NCBI RefSeq assembly: GCF_014490445.1
Contig: NZ_JACTUZ010000002.1
Coordinates: 1 to 64,000, forward strand
DNA: 64,000 nucleotides
Reading direction: 5' to 3'
Origin: Pseudoroseomonas ludipueritiae
GTDB lineage: Bacteria; Pseudomonadota; Alphaproteobacteria; Acetobacterales; Acetobacteraceae
Shown: positions 25,172-34,023 of the stretch, piece by piece
Numbering within the stretch: the stretch's first letter is position 1
Layout: every line of letters starts with the position of its first letter
Position numbers and translations under genes: made by a program
Notes under the pieces: generated by a model
Databases searched by the model: none
Told to the model about the DNA's origin: nothing
Seen by the model: only the letters and a program-made list of their open reading frames with translations

Positions 25172-26377
25172 CTAGACCACCCCGTCCCGGCGCATCCGTG
25201 CGATCTCGGCCGCGTCATAGCCCAGCCGGGACAGCCAGCGGTCGGTATCGGCCGAGAGTTGCGGCGCCGGCGCCCGGGGGGCCGGGTTGCCATCGCCGAA
25301 GCGGAAGCCGGCGCGGGTGACGCGCTGCGCGCCCTCCTCCGTCTGGAATTCTGTCACGAAGCCACGGTCCCGCAACTGCGGCTGTTGCATCACCTCCGGC
25401 ACGCTCAGCACGCGCCCGGCGGGCACGCCGGCGGCGACCAGCAGCGCTTCCCATTCCGCCGCGCCACGGGCGGCCAGGGCGGCCTCCACCGCCTCGGTCA
25501 GGGCCGCGCGGTTCACCTTGCGCGCCTGGCGGGCGGCGAAGCGCGGGTCGGTGACCAGATCCTCCCGCCCGATCAGGCGGCACAGGGCGGCATATTGCCT
25601 GTCCTCATTGGCGGCGATGTTCAGCAGGCCGTCGCCGGTGCGGAAGGTGCCGGAAGGCGCCGCGGTGAAGTTGTCATTGCCCATAGGCACCGGATCGACA
25701 CCGGCATTCAGGTGGTTCGAGACCACCCAGCCCATGCTGGCCAGGGTCGCCTCCAGCATCGAGACATCCAGATACCGGCCCTGCCCCGTGGCACGCGCGC
25801 CGAAGAGCGCCGAGGCCAGCGCGAAGGCGGCGGTCAGCCCGCCGGTCGTGTCGCTGACGGGATAGCCGACGCGCAGCGGCGCGGAATGCGCATCGCCGGT
25901 GACGCTCATCACCCCTGCGATGCCCTGGACGATCTGGTCATAGGCCGGGCGCCCCGCCATCGGCCCATCGGCACCGAAGCCGGAGATGGCGCAATAGACC
26001 AGCGAGGGCCGCCATTCCGACAGCACGGTCCAGCCCAGGCCCAGGCGGTCCATGACGCCAGGGCGGAAATTCTCCACCACCGCATCGGCGGTGCCGACAA
26101 GGCGCCGGAAGGCTTCCTTGCCCTCGGGGTGCTTCAGGTCGAGCGTCACCGACTGCTTGCCGGCATTCACCGCGACAAAGGAGGCCCCCATGCCGCGCGC
26201 GGCGGCCTCCGGGTCGGCGCCCAGGCGGCGCGCCAGGTCGCCCCGGCCGGGCTGCTCGATCTTCACCACTTCCGCGCCCATCAGGGCGAGCAGGTAGGTG
26301 CAGAAAGGGCCGGCCAGCACATTGGTCAGGTCCAGCACACGGATGCCGGACAGTGGCAGGACGGTGGCTTCGGTCAT
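25172..26377 (-). CDS. Class III CoA transferase (CaiB/BaiF family)
   Basis: The 401-residue protein has SGIRVLDLTNVLAGPFCTYL at the N-terminus, [29 protein letters not shown] and the catalytic aspartate in GRPAYDQIVQGIAGVMS. These are hallmarks of family III CoA transferases, which move CoA between carboxylic acids. I chose the ATG that has AGGGA 9 nt upstream; the frame extends upstream to 26446 without a good ribosome site. It is paired with an IclR regulator. The acid it activates cannot be inferred. Confidence 0.88.
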   Translation of the reverse strand: MTEATVLPLSGIRVLDLTNVLAGPFCTYLLALMGAEVVKIEQPGRGDLARRLGADPEAAARGMGASFVAVNAGKQSVTLDLKHPEGKEAFRRLVGTADAVVENFRPGVMDRLGLGWTVLSEWRPSLVYCAISGFGADGPMAGRPAYDQIVQGIAGVMSVTGDAHSAPLRVGYPVSDTTGGLTAAFALASALFGARATGQGRYLDVSMLEATLASMGWVVSNHLNAGVDPVPMGNDNFTAAPSGTFRTGDGLLNIAANEDRQYAALCRLIGREDLVTDPRFAARQARKVNRAALTEAVEAALAARGAAEWEALLVAAGVPAGRVLSVPEVMQQPQLRDRGFVTEFQTEEGAQRVTRAGFRFGDGNPAPRAPAPQLSADTDRWLSRLGYDAAEIARMRRDGVV

Positions 26378-26413
26378 CGCTTCGGTCCCTGCACTAGGCA
26401 TGGTGGGTGGAGG

Positions 26414-26436
26414 TGTACTGTTCCATTGTACAGAAC
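26414..26436 (-). promoter_or_regulatory. Nested inverted repeats, putative IclR operator for the CoA transferase gene
   Basis: Two nested inverted repeats share this site: TGTAC (26414-26418) with GTACA (26428-26432), and GTTC (26420-26423) with GAAC (26433-26436). It lies 37 bp upstream of the CoA transferase start. IclR regulators often bind such short paired half-sites. The remaining 26437-26669 gap after the alpha-glucosidase gene shows no gene. Confidence 0.45.
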
Positions 26437-26669
26437 GCCGTTGCATCCATGAGAACCGGGGGCGTCACAGAGGTCAAGCAGGGCAGCGATGAGGCTGCTT
26501 CGGCGGCATCCGCCGGCGCAGCGATCTTGTCGGTGGCTGGGCACCAGCGCCCGGCGTGGCGGAAACCGGGCCTGACGTTCCCTCCCCTGCGCCTCGGCCT
26601 TCAGGAAAGCCTCAGCCCTGCGTCAAGGAGGCATCCGTGCCCTCGGCCGGTGCGGTCGAGCGATCCCGT

Positions 26670-28379
26670 TCAGCCCCCGGAGGGCTGGCTCAGGCGGCAG
26701 ATCATCGCTCCGCAGGGCCCGAGCTGGATGCGGCCGAAGCCATCCTCCAGCCGCGCCGCATGGCTCCAGAGCGGCTCCAGCGTCTCGCCCGCCGGCCTGC
26801 CGAGTTCCTGCGGCACCGCGCTGAGGTTGAAGACGCAGAGCAGCGCCTCTCCATCGAGCAGGCGCCGGAAGCACACCAGCGGCGTGGGCGTTCCGACATG
26901 CTCCAACATGCCATGCACCAGGGCGGGATGGTTCTGCCGGAACCGGAGGAAATCCTTCCATGCGTTCAGGGTCGAGCCCGGCTCCCGCGCCTGGGCCTCG
27001 ACCGCCAGGGCGCGGTGCGTTTCCGGCAGCGGCAGCCAGGGCTGCGCCTCGGAGAAGCCGAGATGCGGGCCATGCTGCCGCCAGGGCATGGGGGTGCGGC
27101 TGCCGTCGCGGCCCTTGTAGTCCGGCCAGAAGGCAATGCCGAACGGGTCGCGCAGGTCCTCCTGGCGCAGCTCCGCTTCCGGCAGGCCAAGCTCCTCGCC
27201 CTGGTAGATGCAGATGCTGCCACGGAGGCTCAGCAGCAGGGCCATCAGCAGGCGCAGGAATTCCGGGCGGGGCTGGCCCGGCTCTTCCCCGGCGGGGCTC
27301 CAGCGGGAGGCTACCCGCTCCACGTCATGATTGCTGAAGGACCAGCAGGGCCAGCCCTCCTGATGCTCCGTCATCCAATGGAGGGTCGAGGCCACCGTCT
27401 CGTGGCTCAGGTTGCCCTTCATGAAGCGCAGGGTATAGGCCATGTCCAGCATGCCCTCGCCGGTATAGCGCCGCAGCCGGTCGAAGGCGCCGTCCTGGCT
27501 GGAGATCTCGGCCAGGGTCGTCACGCCGGGATATTCGTCCTGCAGGCCGCGGATGCTGCGGATGACCTCCAGCGTGTGCGGGTGCAGCAGGTCGTGCTGG
27601 TGCAACTGCATGCCGAAGGGCTTGGCGGGGATGGGCTGGCCCGCCTGATGGACGCTGGGATTGTTCCGTAGTTCCGGGTCATGGCACATCCAGTCCACGG
27701 CATCGAGGCGGAAGCCATCCACGCCACGGTCCAGCCAGAAGCGGCCGGCTTCCAGCAGCGCCTCCACCACCGCGGGGTTGTGCAGGTTGAAGGCAGGCTG
27801 GCTGCTGAGGAAATGGTGCAGGTAATATTGGCGGCGGCGGGGCTCCCAGCTCCAGGCTGGGCCGCCGAAGACTGAAAGCCAGTTGGTCGGCGCCGTGCCA
27901 TCCGCCGCGGGGTCGGCCCAGACATACCAGTCGGCCCTGGGGTTGTGGCGGGAGGCGCGGCTTTCCAGGAACCAGGGGTGCTGGTTGCTGGAATGCGACC
28001 AGACCTGATCCATCAGCACCTTCAGCCCGAGCTGATGCGCCCGGGCCAGGACGCGATCGAAATCCTCCAGCGTGCCGAAGAGCGGATCGACATCGCGATA
28101 ATCGGACACGTCGTAGCCATAGTCTTCCTGCGGCGAGCGCTGGAAGGGCGAGATCCAGATGGCATCGACGCCCAGGCCGGCGATGTAGTCCAACTTCGCG
28201 AGCAGGCCGGGCAGGTCGCCGATGCCATCGCCATTCCCGTCGGCGAAGCTGCGCGGGTAGACCTGATAAATCACCGCCCCGCGCCACCACTCAGTGGAAA
28301 GTCCGGGCCGGGACAGGAGCTGGCCGCTCTGCAGCAGGCGGAATTCAGGCGTATCGAAGCCAACAGCGACGTTGTTCAA
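26670..28379 (-). CDS. GH13 alpha-glucosidase (oligo-1,6-glucosidase/AglA type)
   Basis: This cytosolic glycoside hydrolase family 13 enzyme has about 569 residues and cleaves alpha-glucosides such as sucrose, maltose or isomaltose. Family regions are all present: IYQVYPRSFADGNGDGIGDL (38-56), DQVWSHSS (124-131), the nucleophile D226 in DGFRLDAVDW, the acid/base E291 in TTLAEISSQDG, and D352 in FSNHDVERV. No signal peptide is seen. No ATG exists; I chose TTG at 28379 with GAGGA 8 nt upstream, and another TTG at 28406 is possible. It stands alone, with no sugar transporter or LacI gene beside it. Confidence 0.88.
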   Translation of the reverse strand: MNNVAVGFDTPEFRLLQSGQLLSRPGLSTEWWRGAVIYQVYPRSFADGNGDGIGDLPGLLAKLDYIAGLGVDAIWISPFQRSPQEDYGYDVSDYRDVDPLFGTLEDFDRVLARAHQLGLKVLMDQVWSHSSNQHPWFLESRASRHNPRADWYVWADPAADGTAPTNWLSVFGGPAWSWEPRRRQYYLHHFLSSQPAFNLHNPAVVEALLEAGRFWLDRGVDGFRLDAVDWMCHDPELRNNPSVHQAGQPIPAKPFGMQLHQHDLLHPHTLEVIRSIRGLQDEYPGVTTLAEISSQDGAFDRLRRYTGEGMLDMAYTLRFMKGNLSHETVASTLHWMTEHQEGWPCWSFSNHDVERVASRWSPAGEEPGQPRPEFLRLLMALLLSLRGSICIYQGEELGLPEAELRQEDLRDPFGIAFWPDYKGRDGSRTPMPWRQHGPHLGFSEAQPWLPLPETHRALAVEAQAREPGSTLNAWKDFLRFRQNHPALVHGMLEHVGTPTPLVCFRRLLDGEALLCVFNLSAVPQELGRPAGETLEPLWSHAARLEDGFGRIQLGPCGAMICRLSQPSGG

Positions 28380-28710
28380 CAGACAGTTCCTCGACCCCTG
28401 CCCCAAGGGTCAATGGCGGCCTGCTCCGGGGCAGCCGGGCTGATTTACGGACCCGGGCACACACGGGTCAACCAAATTCTCACAGTTTCGTGATCGATAG
28501 GAAGGTAGCCTTCCAGAGCTTTGCTGGAGGCCAGATCATGATGAGCCGGAGCTTCGACGTGCATCGCAGGCGAGAGAAAAGCGCCCCCAGGCGCTGATGC
28601 CGAACCCAGCGGCCAGACAAAGCCATCCGCCACTATCTGCTATTGCAGATCTTCCCAGGCCGCAGGACCTCGCCTAGCCTGCCAGGCACAATAAACGGGA
28701 GAAACGCGCC
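28380..28710. other. 331-bp divergent intergenic region (alpha-glucosidase / Bug)
   Basis: No credible gene is present. ACCCG-N8-CGGGT at 28451-28468 is a weak inverted repeat on the alpha-glucosidase side. TCCAG/CTGGA at about 28512-28528 is a weak hairpin on the Bug side. Promoters for both neighbours must lie here, but I cannot place convincing boxes. Confidence 0.35.
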
Positions 28711-29664
28711 ATGCTGCGCCTCGCGGCCCTGCTCTTCTGCGGGCTGATCAGCGTTGCCCAGGCCCAGTTGCCTGACCGGCCGGTCCGCATCGTCCTGCCA
28801 TCGCCGCCCGGTGGCACGGCCGATATCGTCGCCCGCCTGCTGGCGGAGACCGCCGCGCCGCATCTGGCCAAGGGCGTGGTGGTGGACAACAAGCCCGGCG
28901 CCAATGGCAATATCGCCCTGGCCGAGGCCGCGCGCGGGGCGCCCGATGGCAGCACCCTCTTTCTCTGCGCCTTCGGCCCCTGTGGCGCCAATCCCTCGCT
29001 CTATCCGCAGCAGGGCTTCGACCTGAAGAAGGACTTCGCCGGGCTGATCCTGGTGGGATCGGTGCAGAATGTCATGACCGTGCGGCCCGGCCTGCCGGCG
29101 GCGACGCTGCAGGATGTGCTGGCGCTGGTAAAGGCGCGCCCGGGGGCGATCAGCTTCGCCTCCTCCGGCGTCGGCGCCTCCAACCACCTGGGGCCGGAGA
29201 TGCTGCGCAGCCGCTTCGGGCTGGACTGGGTGCATGTGCCCTATCGCGGCTCCGGACCTGCCACCACGGACCTGATCGCGGGCAATGTGGATGTCTTCTT
29301 CGACAATGTCCCTTCCATCCTGCCACATCTGCGCAGCGGCGCCGTGCGGCCCATCGCCGTGCTCTCGGCACAGCGCGCGCCAGAGCTGCCGGAGGTGCCG
29401 ACCTTCGCCGAGGCGGGCGTGCCGGGCGTGGTGATCGAAAGCTGGTTCGGCCTGATCGCGCCGGCGCAGGTTCCCTCGGGCACCCTGGCCGATCTCAACG
29501 CCGCCTTCGGCAAGGCGCTGGCCGACCCGGCCCTGCGCCGCCGCTTCACCGAACTGGGCGTGGCGCCGCTCGGCGGCAGCGCGCAACAGGCCACCGACCA
29601 CATGCATGCGGAGATCGCTCGCTGGGCCGAGGTGATCCGCCAGAACGGCATCCGCGCGGAGTGA
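28711..29664 (+). CDS. Bug-family tripartite transporter substrate-binding receptor
   Basis: The 317-residue protein has a Sec signal peptide (LRLAALLFCGLISVAQAQ, cut near residue 19). It then shows Bug motifs: LPDRPVRIVLPSPPGGTADI, GAISFASSGVGASNHLGPEM, VPYRGSGPATTDLIAGNVDV and LPEVPTFAEAGVPG. It is 5 bp upstream of an enolase-superfamily acid-sugar dehydratase-like gene. Its ligand is therefore probably an aldonic or uronic acid rather than an aromatic acid. GGGAGA lies upstream of the ATG. Confidence 0.92.
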   Translation: MLRLAALLFCGLISVAQAQLPDRPVRIVLPSPPGGTADIVARLLAETAAPHLAKGVVVDNKPGANGNIALAEAARGAPDGSTLFLCAFGPCGANPSLYPQQGFDLKKDFAGLILVGSVQNVMTVRPGLPAATLQDVLALVKARPGAISFASSGVGASNHLGPEMLRSRFGLDWVHVPYRGSGPATTDLIAGNVDVFFDNVPSILPHLRSGAVRPIAVLSAQRAPELPEVPTFAEAGVPGVVIESWFGLIAPAQVPSGTLADLNAAFGKALADPALRRRFTELGVAPLGGSAQQATDHMHAEIARWAEVIRQNGIRAE

Positions 29665-29669
29665 CAAGC

Positions 29670-30872
29670 ATGAGCCGCATCACCAAGCTTCGCACCATCC
29701 GGCTGCCGGAGCGCCCCAACCTGATCTGGGTGGAAATCGAGACCGAGGACGGGCTGACCGGCCTGGGCGAGGCCTTCCGCGGTGCCCAGGCGGTCGAGGC
29801 CGTGCTGCACGAGCAGGTGGCGCCCTGGCTGCTGGGCCGCGACGCGCGGCGGATCGAGCAGGTCTCGCGCCACCTGCTGACGCCTTATGTCGGCTTCGGC
29901 GCCTCGGGGGCCGAGACGCGGGCGGCGGCGGCAGTGGATATCGCGCTCTGGGACCTCGCCGGGCAGCGCCACGGCATTCCGCTGCACGAGGCGCTGGGGG
30001 GCGCCAGCCGCGATGCCATCCGCGTCTACAACACCTGCGCCGGCTATGACTACAACAGCCGTGGCGCCCAGCGCGTCATCGGCGCCGGGGACGCCCTGGC
30101 CGGCCCCTATGACGACCAGGTGGCTTTCAACCGCGATGCCGGCGTGCTGGCCGAATCCCTCCTCTCGGAGGGCTATTGCGCCATGAAAATCTGGCCCTTC
30201 GACCCCTTCGCCGCCGCTACGCAGGGGCAGTCGATCGGGCTGGAGGAACTGAAGAAAGGCCTTGAGCCCTTCGAGAAGGTTCGCAAGGCGGTGGGCGGCC
30301 GCATCGAGATCATGTGCGAGATGCATTCCATGTGGTCCGCCCCCGCCGCCGAGCGCATCTGCCAGGCGCTGGAGCCCTTCGGCATCTACTGGGCCGAGGA
30401 CCCCATCGGGAAGATGGACGACATCAAGGCGCTGGCCGAGCTGCGCCGCCGCACCCGCGTGCCGATCTGCGCCAGCGAGACGCTTGGCGGTAAGCGCGCC
30501 TTCCGCGACCTGCTGGCGGCTGAAGCGACGGATATCGTGATGCTAGACCTGTCCTGGTGCGGCGGGCTGACCGAGGCGCGCAAGATCGCCGCCCTGGCCG
30601 AGGCCCATGCCAAGCCGCTGGCGCCGCATGACTGCACCGGCCCCGTCGCGCTCTGGGCCGGGCTGCACCTGGCGTTGCACGCGCCCACGGCGATCTTCCA
30701 GGAAGTGGTGCGGGCAGCGATCAGCACCTGGTACCGCGACCTCGTCACCGACCTGCCGGCCTTGCGCCAGGGCATGATCGCGGCCCCGGAGGCCCCCGGC
30801 CTCGGCACGCGGCTGGCGCCGGGGCTGAAGGACCGCCCTGGCACCATCGTCCGGGAAGCGGTCGCGACCTAG
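29670..30872 (+). CDS. Enolase-superfamily dehydratase (mandelate racemase/muconate lactonizing type)
   Basis: The product is 400 residues from the ATG preceded by GGAG, just after the Bug stop. The catalytic barrel shows K173 in AMKIWPFD, metal ligands E217 (EMH, with H219 two residues on), E243 (WAEDPI) and E270 (CASETLGG), and H320 in LAPHDCTGPV. The acid-x-His pattern at the first ligand resembles the D-galactonate/D-mannonate dehydratase subgroup, which removes water from sugar acids. With the Bug receptor it forms a compact acid-sugar uptake and dehydration pair. The exact substrate is not determined. Confidence 0.85.
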   Translation: MSRITKLRTIRLPERPNLIWVEIETEDGLTGLGEAFRGAQAVEAVLHEQVAPWLLGRDARRIEQVSRHLLTPYVGFGASGAETRAAAAVDIALWDLAGQRHGIPLHEALGGASRDAIRVYNTCAGYDYNSRGAQRVIGAGDALAGPYDDQVAFNRDAGVLAESLLSEGYCAMKIWPFDPFAAATQGQSIGLEELKKGLEPFEKVRKAVGGRIEIMCEMHSMWSAPAAERICQALEPFGIYWAEDPIGKMDDIKALAELRRRTRVPICASETLGGKRAFRDLLAAEATDIVMLDLSWCGGLTEARKIAALAEAHAKPLAPHDCTGPVALWAGLHLALHAPTAIFQEVVRAAISTWYRDLVTDLPALRQGMIAAPEAPGLGTRLAPGLKDRPGTIVREAVAT

Positions 30873-30880
30873 CCGAACTG

Positions 30881-30905
30881 GCCGTGGCCCTGCCGGGGCC
30901 ACGGC
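30881..30905. terminator. Hairpin between convergent dehydratase and ScfR-type genes
   Basis: GCCGTGGCC (30881-30889) pairs perfectly with GGCCACGGC (30897-30905) across 7 nt, in the 36-bp gap between two convergent stops. It can serve both strands; no clear T-run is present. Confidence 0.5.
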
Positions 30906-30908
30906 GCT

Positions 30909-32321
30909 TCAAGATCGCGGGTCGGCCTGCCGCGGGCCGGAGAAGGTCCAGGGCGCCATGCGTTCCTCATGCGGGTCCAGGGCCAGCCGGTGCTCCAGCG
31001 GCGGAAAGGCGCGGCTGCGGCAATCGGCGCGGTCGCAAAGGCGGCAGGACAGGCCGATGCCGACGCGGCAGGCCTGCAGATCCATCCCATCCGCATAAAC
31101 CACCTCCGCCGCATGCGAGATATCGCAGCCCAGCGTGACGACATGCCGGGGCGGCGGCTCCCCCCAGCGCATCGCGGGGCCGGTGACCGTGCGGGCGAAG
31201 CAAAGAAAGCTGGCGCCATCGGGCAGTTCCGCGATCTGGACCTGGAGCTGCTCCGGGCTGGCGAAGGTGATATGCGGCAGCCAGCGCGGGCAGGAACCGC
31301 CAAAGCGCGCGAAGGGAAAGCCGGCCGCCGAGAAGCGCTTGTCCACGTTCCCCGCCGGGTCCGTGCGCAGGAAAAAGAAGGGCAGCCCCCGCGTCCCTTC
31401 CCGTTGCAAGGTGCAAAGGCGGTGCGCCACCTGCTCGAAACCCTGGCCGAAACGGGCGCGGAGGCGGTCGATGTCGTGGCGGACCTCCCGGGCGGCAGCG
31501 AGGAAAGGCGCATAGGGCATCAGCAGCGCCGCGGCGCCGTAGTTCAGCAAACCGATACGGATCAATGCGGCGGCCTCGGGTGACGATGGCGCGGCGGGGG
31601 CCATCACCTCCTCCACCACGCCCCGTGCTTCCAGCAGCATGAGCTGGAAGGCCATCTGGAAGCCACGGCTGCCGCGCGGCAGGGATTCCGATAGTTCCAG
31701 CAGCCGGGCCGCCGGATCGAAGCGCCGCAGGCTGCCCTCCAGCGGCCCCACCCGCACCACCAGGCCATGCCGCTGTCGCAGTCGCTGGGCGATGGCATGG
31801 TTCAGTTCCGCCGGCGTGGCGGCCAGCCCGGCGCCGATCTCTTCGGCCACGGCCTCCAGCGCCGGGAAATGATTGGCGCGGTCCTGGAAGAAGTCGCGCG
31901 CTTCCTCGGCCGGCAGTTGCAGGCGGCGGCCGCTCGGCAGCGCCAGCCCGCTGGCATCCTCGCGCGCCACCCGCCAGGCGCGGTAGAGGGCGAGAACGGC
32001 TCGCGAAGCATTGGGCGCGCTGCCGGCCATGGCCTGCAACTCCGCCTCCGGCACCGCTTCGAGCCCCAGCACCGGATCGGTCATCACCTCCCGCAGGGCG
32101 GCTTCGAGCTGCCGCTCGGACTGGCCCGAAAGCGCCGCGAGATCCACCTGCAGGATGGCCGTCAGCTTCAACAGCAGGGAGGCCGTGACACCGCGCTGAT
32201 CGGCCTCGATCAGGTTCAGGTAGCTGGCGGAGATGCCGAGGCGCTGCGCCAGCGCCTGCTGGGTCATTCCCTTGTCCTGCCGAAACCGGCGGATGGTGCG
32301 GCCAATCAGCGGGCGGGACAT
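30909..32321 (-). CDS. ScfR/RamB-type short-chain fatty acyl transcriptional regulator
   Basis: This 470-residue protein starts with an XRE helix-turn-helix (IGRTIRRFRQDKGMTQQALA to ISASYLNLIEADQRG, about 6-42). An ImmA/IrrE-like domain follows (about 155-230), then a DUF2083-type C-terminal domain containing FFFLRTDPAGNVDKRFSAAG and a Cys cluster (SCRLCDRADC). This is the layout of RamB, PrpR and ScfR, which sense acyl-CoA status and control the glyoxylate shunt or propionate use. Divergence from isocitrate lyase fits exactly. It probably controls aceA through the palindrome between them. Confidence 0.9.
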   Translation of the reverse strand: MSRPLIGRTIRRFRQDKGMTQQALAQRLGISASYLNLIEADQRGVTASLLLKLTAILQVDLAALSGQSERQLEAALREVMTDPVLGLEAVPEAELQAMAGSAPNASRAVLALYRAWRVAREDASGLALPSGRRLQLPAEEARDFFQDRANHFPALEAVAEEIGAGLAATPAELNHAIAQRLRQRHGLVVRVGPLEGSLRRFDPAARLLELSESLPRGSRGFQMAFQLMLLEARGVVEEVMAPAAPSSPEAAALIRIGLLNYGAAALLMPYAPFLAAAREVRHDIDRLRARFGQGFEQVAHRLCTLQREGTRGLPFFFLRTDPAGNVDKRFSAAGFPFARFGGSCPRWLPHITFASPEQLQVQIAELPDGASFLCFARTVTGPAMRWGEPPPRHVVTLGCDISHAAEVVYADGMDLQACRVGIGLSCRLCDRADCRSRAFPPLEHRLALDPHEERMAPWTFSGPRQADPRS

Positions 32322-32367
32322 TTACAAGCTTCACACATCGGCGGCCTCCGCTGTCAAAGAATGCACA

Positions 32368-32379
32368 TCATTGCAATGA
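32368..32379. promoter_or_regulatory. 12-bp perfect palindrome in the ScfR-type/aceA intergenic region
   Basis: TCATTGCAATGA is perfectly self-complementary over 12 bp. It lies 47 bp from the regulator start and 77 bp from the aceA start. The TTGCAA core resembles the TTTGCAAA-type sites described for RamB. Assignment to this regulator is by proximity. Confidence 0.5.
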
Positions 32380-32455
32380 CTTAGGCAGAATGAGCCGTGC
32401 AGAACGCGGGTGCAATGTGAATATTTGACTCGTGGAAACGCCAAAGGAGAGTCCC

Positions 32456-33787
32456 ATGCGCCCTGCCCCCACCCCGACCATGCTGCCTGACGGGATCGCC
32501 GCCGGGCCGGGCCCCGAGCGTTTCGCCGGCATCCGGCGCGACTATGCGCCCGAGGACGTGGAGCGCCTCGCCGGGTCCTTCCGCGTGAAGCATACCCTGG
32601 CCGAGATGGGCGCCCGCCGGCTCTGGCACCTGCTGCAGACCGAACCCTATGTGAATACGCTGGGCGCGCTGACCGGCAATCAGGCGCTGCAACAGGTCAA
32701 GGCGGGGCTGAAGGCCATCTATCTCTCCGGCTGGCAGGTGGCGGCGGATGCCAATTCCGCCGGGCAGATGTATCCGGACCAGTCGCTCTACCCGGTTGAT
32801 TCGGTGCCCAGGGTCATCACCCGCATCAATGCCGCGCTGCGCCGCGCCGACCAGATCGCGCATCTGGAGAATGCCGGTGACACCACGCATTGGATGGCGC
32901 CGATCATTGCGGATGCCGAAGCCGGTTTCGGCGGCCCGCTGAATGCCTATGAGCTGATGCGCGCCATGATCGAGGCCGGTGCCGCCGGCGTGCATTTCGA
33001 GGACCAGCTCGCCAGCGAGAAGAAATGCGGCCATCTCGGCGGCAAGGTCCTGGTGCCGATCTCGCAGCATATCCGCACGCTGAATGCCGCGCGACTGGCC
33101 GCCGATGTGGAAGGTGTCTCCACCCTCCTGCTCTGCCGCACCGATGCCGAAAGCGCGCAACTGCTGACCAGCGACGTGGACGAACGCGACCATCCCTTCA
33201 TCAGCGGCGAGCGCACGCCCGAGGGCTTCTTCCGCATCAAGCCCGGTGTCGGCAAGCCATATGCCATCGCGCGCGGGCTGGCTTACGCGCCCTATGCCGA
33301 CCTGCTGTGGTGGGAAACCTCCGATCCTGACCTGGATGACGCCCGCGCCTTCGCGGAAGCGATCCACAAGGAATTTCCGGGCAAGATGCTGGCCTACAAC
33401 TGCTCGCCCTCCTTCAACTGGAAGCGGAAGATGGGCGAGGAAGCCGCGGCGAAGTTCCAGCGTGAGATCGGCGCCATGGGCTACAAGTTCCAGTTCATCA
33501 CCCTGGCTGGCTTCCACAGCCTGAACCATTCCATGTTCCAGCTCGCGCGCGGCTACAAGGAACGCGGCATGGCGGCTTATTCCGAACTGCAACAAGCCGA
33601 ATTCGCCGCCGAGGCCGAGGGCTACACCGCCACACGGCACCAGCGAGAAGTGGGCGTCAGCTATTTCGACGCGGTGGCCACCACCGCCTCCGGCGGCCGC
33701 TCCAGCACCACTGCCATGGCCCATAGCACCGAAACAGCGCAGTTCCACGACACCCCTGCCGCGCCCGAGATGGCGCCGGCGAAGTAA
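32456..33787 (+). CDS. aceA: Isocitrate lyase
   Basis: The 443-residue enzyme splits isocitrate into glyoxylate and succinate, the first step of the glyoxylate shunt. The active-site signature KKCGH is at 189-193, with C191 as catalytic residue. Substrate and metal regions such as [21 protein letters not shown] and [10 protein letters not shown] are intact. I chose the ATG behind AGGAGA rather than the in-frame GTG 24 bp upstream. No malate synthase is in the window. It is followed 11 bp later by a 52-residue ORF and controlled by the divergent ScfR-type gene. Confidence 0.96.
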   Translation: MRPAPTPTMLPDGIAAGPGPERFAGIRRDYAPEDVERLAGSFRVKHTLAEMGARRLWHLLQTEPYVNTLGALTGNQALQQVKAGLKAIYLSGWQVAADANSAGQMYPDQSLYPVDSVPRVITRINAALRRADQIAHLENAGDTTHWMAPIIADAEAGFGGPLNAYELMRAMIEAGAAGVHFEDQLASEKKCGHLGGKVLVPISQHIRTLNAARLAADVEGVSTLLLCRTDAESAQLLTSDVDERDHPFISGERTPEGFFRIKPGVGKPYAIARGLAYAPYADLLWWETSDPDLDDARAFAEAIHKEFPGKMLAYNCSPSFNWKRKMGEEAAAKFQREIGAMGYKFQFITLAGFHSLNHSMFQLARGYKERGMAAYSELQQAEFAAEAEGYTATRHQREVGVSYFDAVATTASGGRSSTTAMAHSTETAQFHDTPAAPEMAPAK

Positions 33788-33798
33788 GGAGAGCAGCC

Positions 33799-33957
33799 AT
33801 GTCCGAAGAGAATTTCGACGACGGCCTGGTGCACAACCACGTCTGGGCGCAGGAGCCTGCCATGATGCCGACAGGCTGCTTGCCCGTGGCCCAGGCAGCC
33901 AGCGTGCCCACCCCCAGCACCGTGCTGCATGACGACCGCATGGAGCAGCAGGGCTGA
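33799..33957 (+). CDS. Small hypothetical protein (52 aa) downstream of aceA
   Basis: This short ORF starts MSEENFDDGLVHNHVWAQEP and ends TVLHDDRMEQQG. A good AAGGAG lies 8 nt before its ATG, and it sits 11 bp after the aceA stop and just before a strong hairpin. It therefore has the signals of a real second gene of the aceA transcript. It is acidic and His/Met-containing, with one Cys, no membrane segment and no recognised family. Confidence 0.6.
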   Translation: MSEENFDDGLVHNHVWAQEPAMMPTGCLPVAQAASVPTPSTVLHDDRMEQQG

Positions 33958-33965
33958 GGACGGCC

Positions 33966-34000
33966 TGATGCCGCGGGGCCAGACCGGCGCCGCGGCATCA
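33966..34000. terminator. Terminator hairpin after the aceA transcript
   Basis: An 11-bp perfect stem (TGATGCCGCGG with CCGCGGCATCA) with a 13-nt loop begins 8 nt after the stop of the 52-residue ORF. It is followed by ATTCCTGTT. It lies between convergent genes and could also stop the IclR gene on the other strand. Confidence 0.65.
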
Positions 34001-34023
34001 TTCCTGTTGATGGCAAAAACCGC

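Noticed and set aside
28445-28633. 62-codon minus-strand frame in the alpha-glucosidase/Bug gap
   Set aside because: No ribosome site, no recognisable domain, and it occupies the region needed for the divergent promoters.
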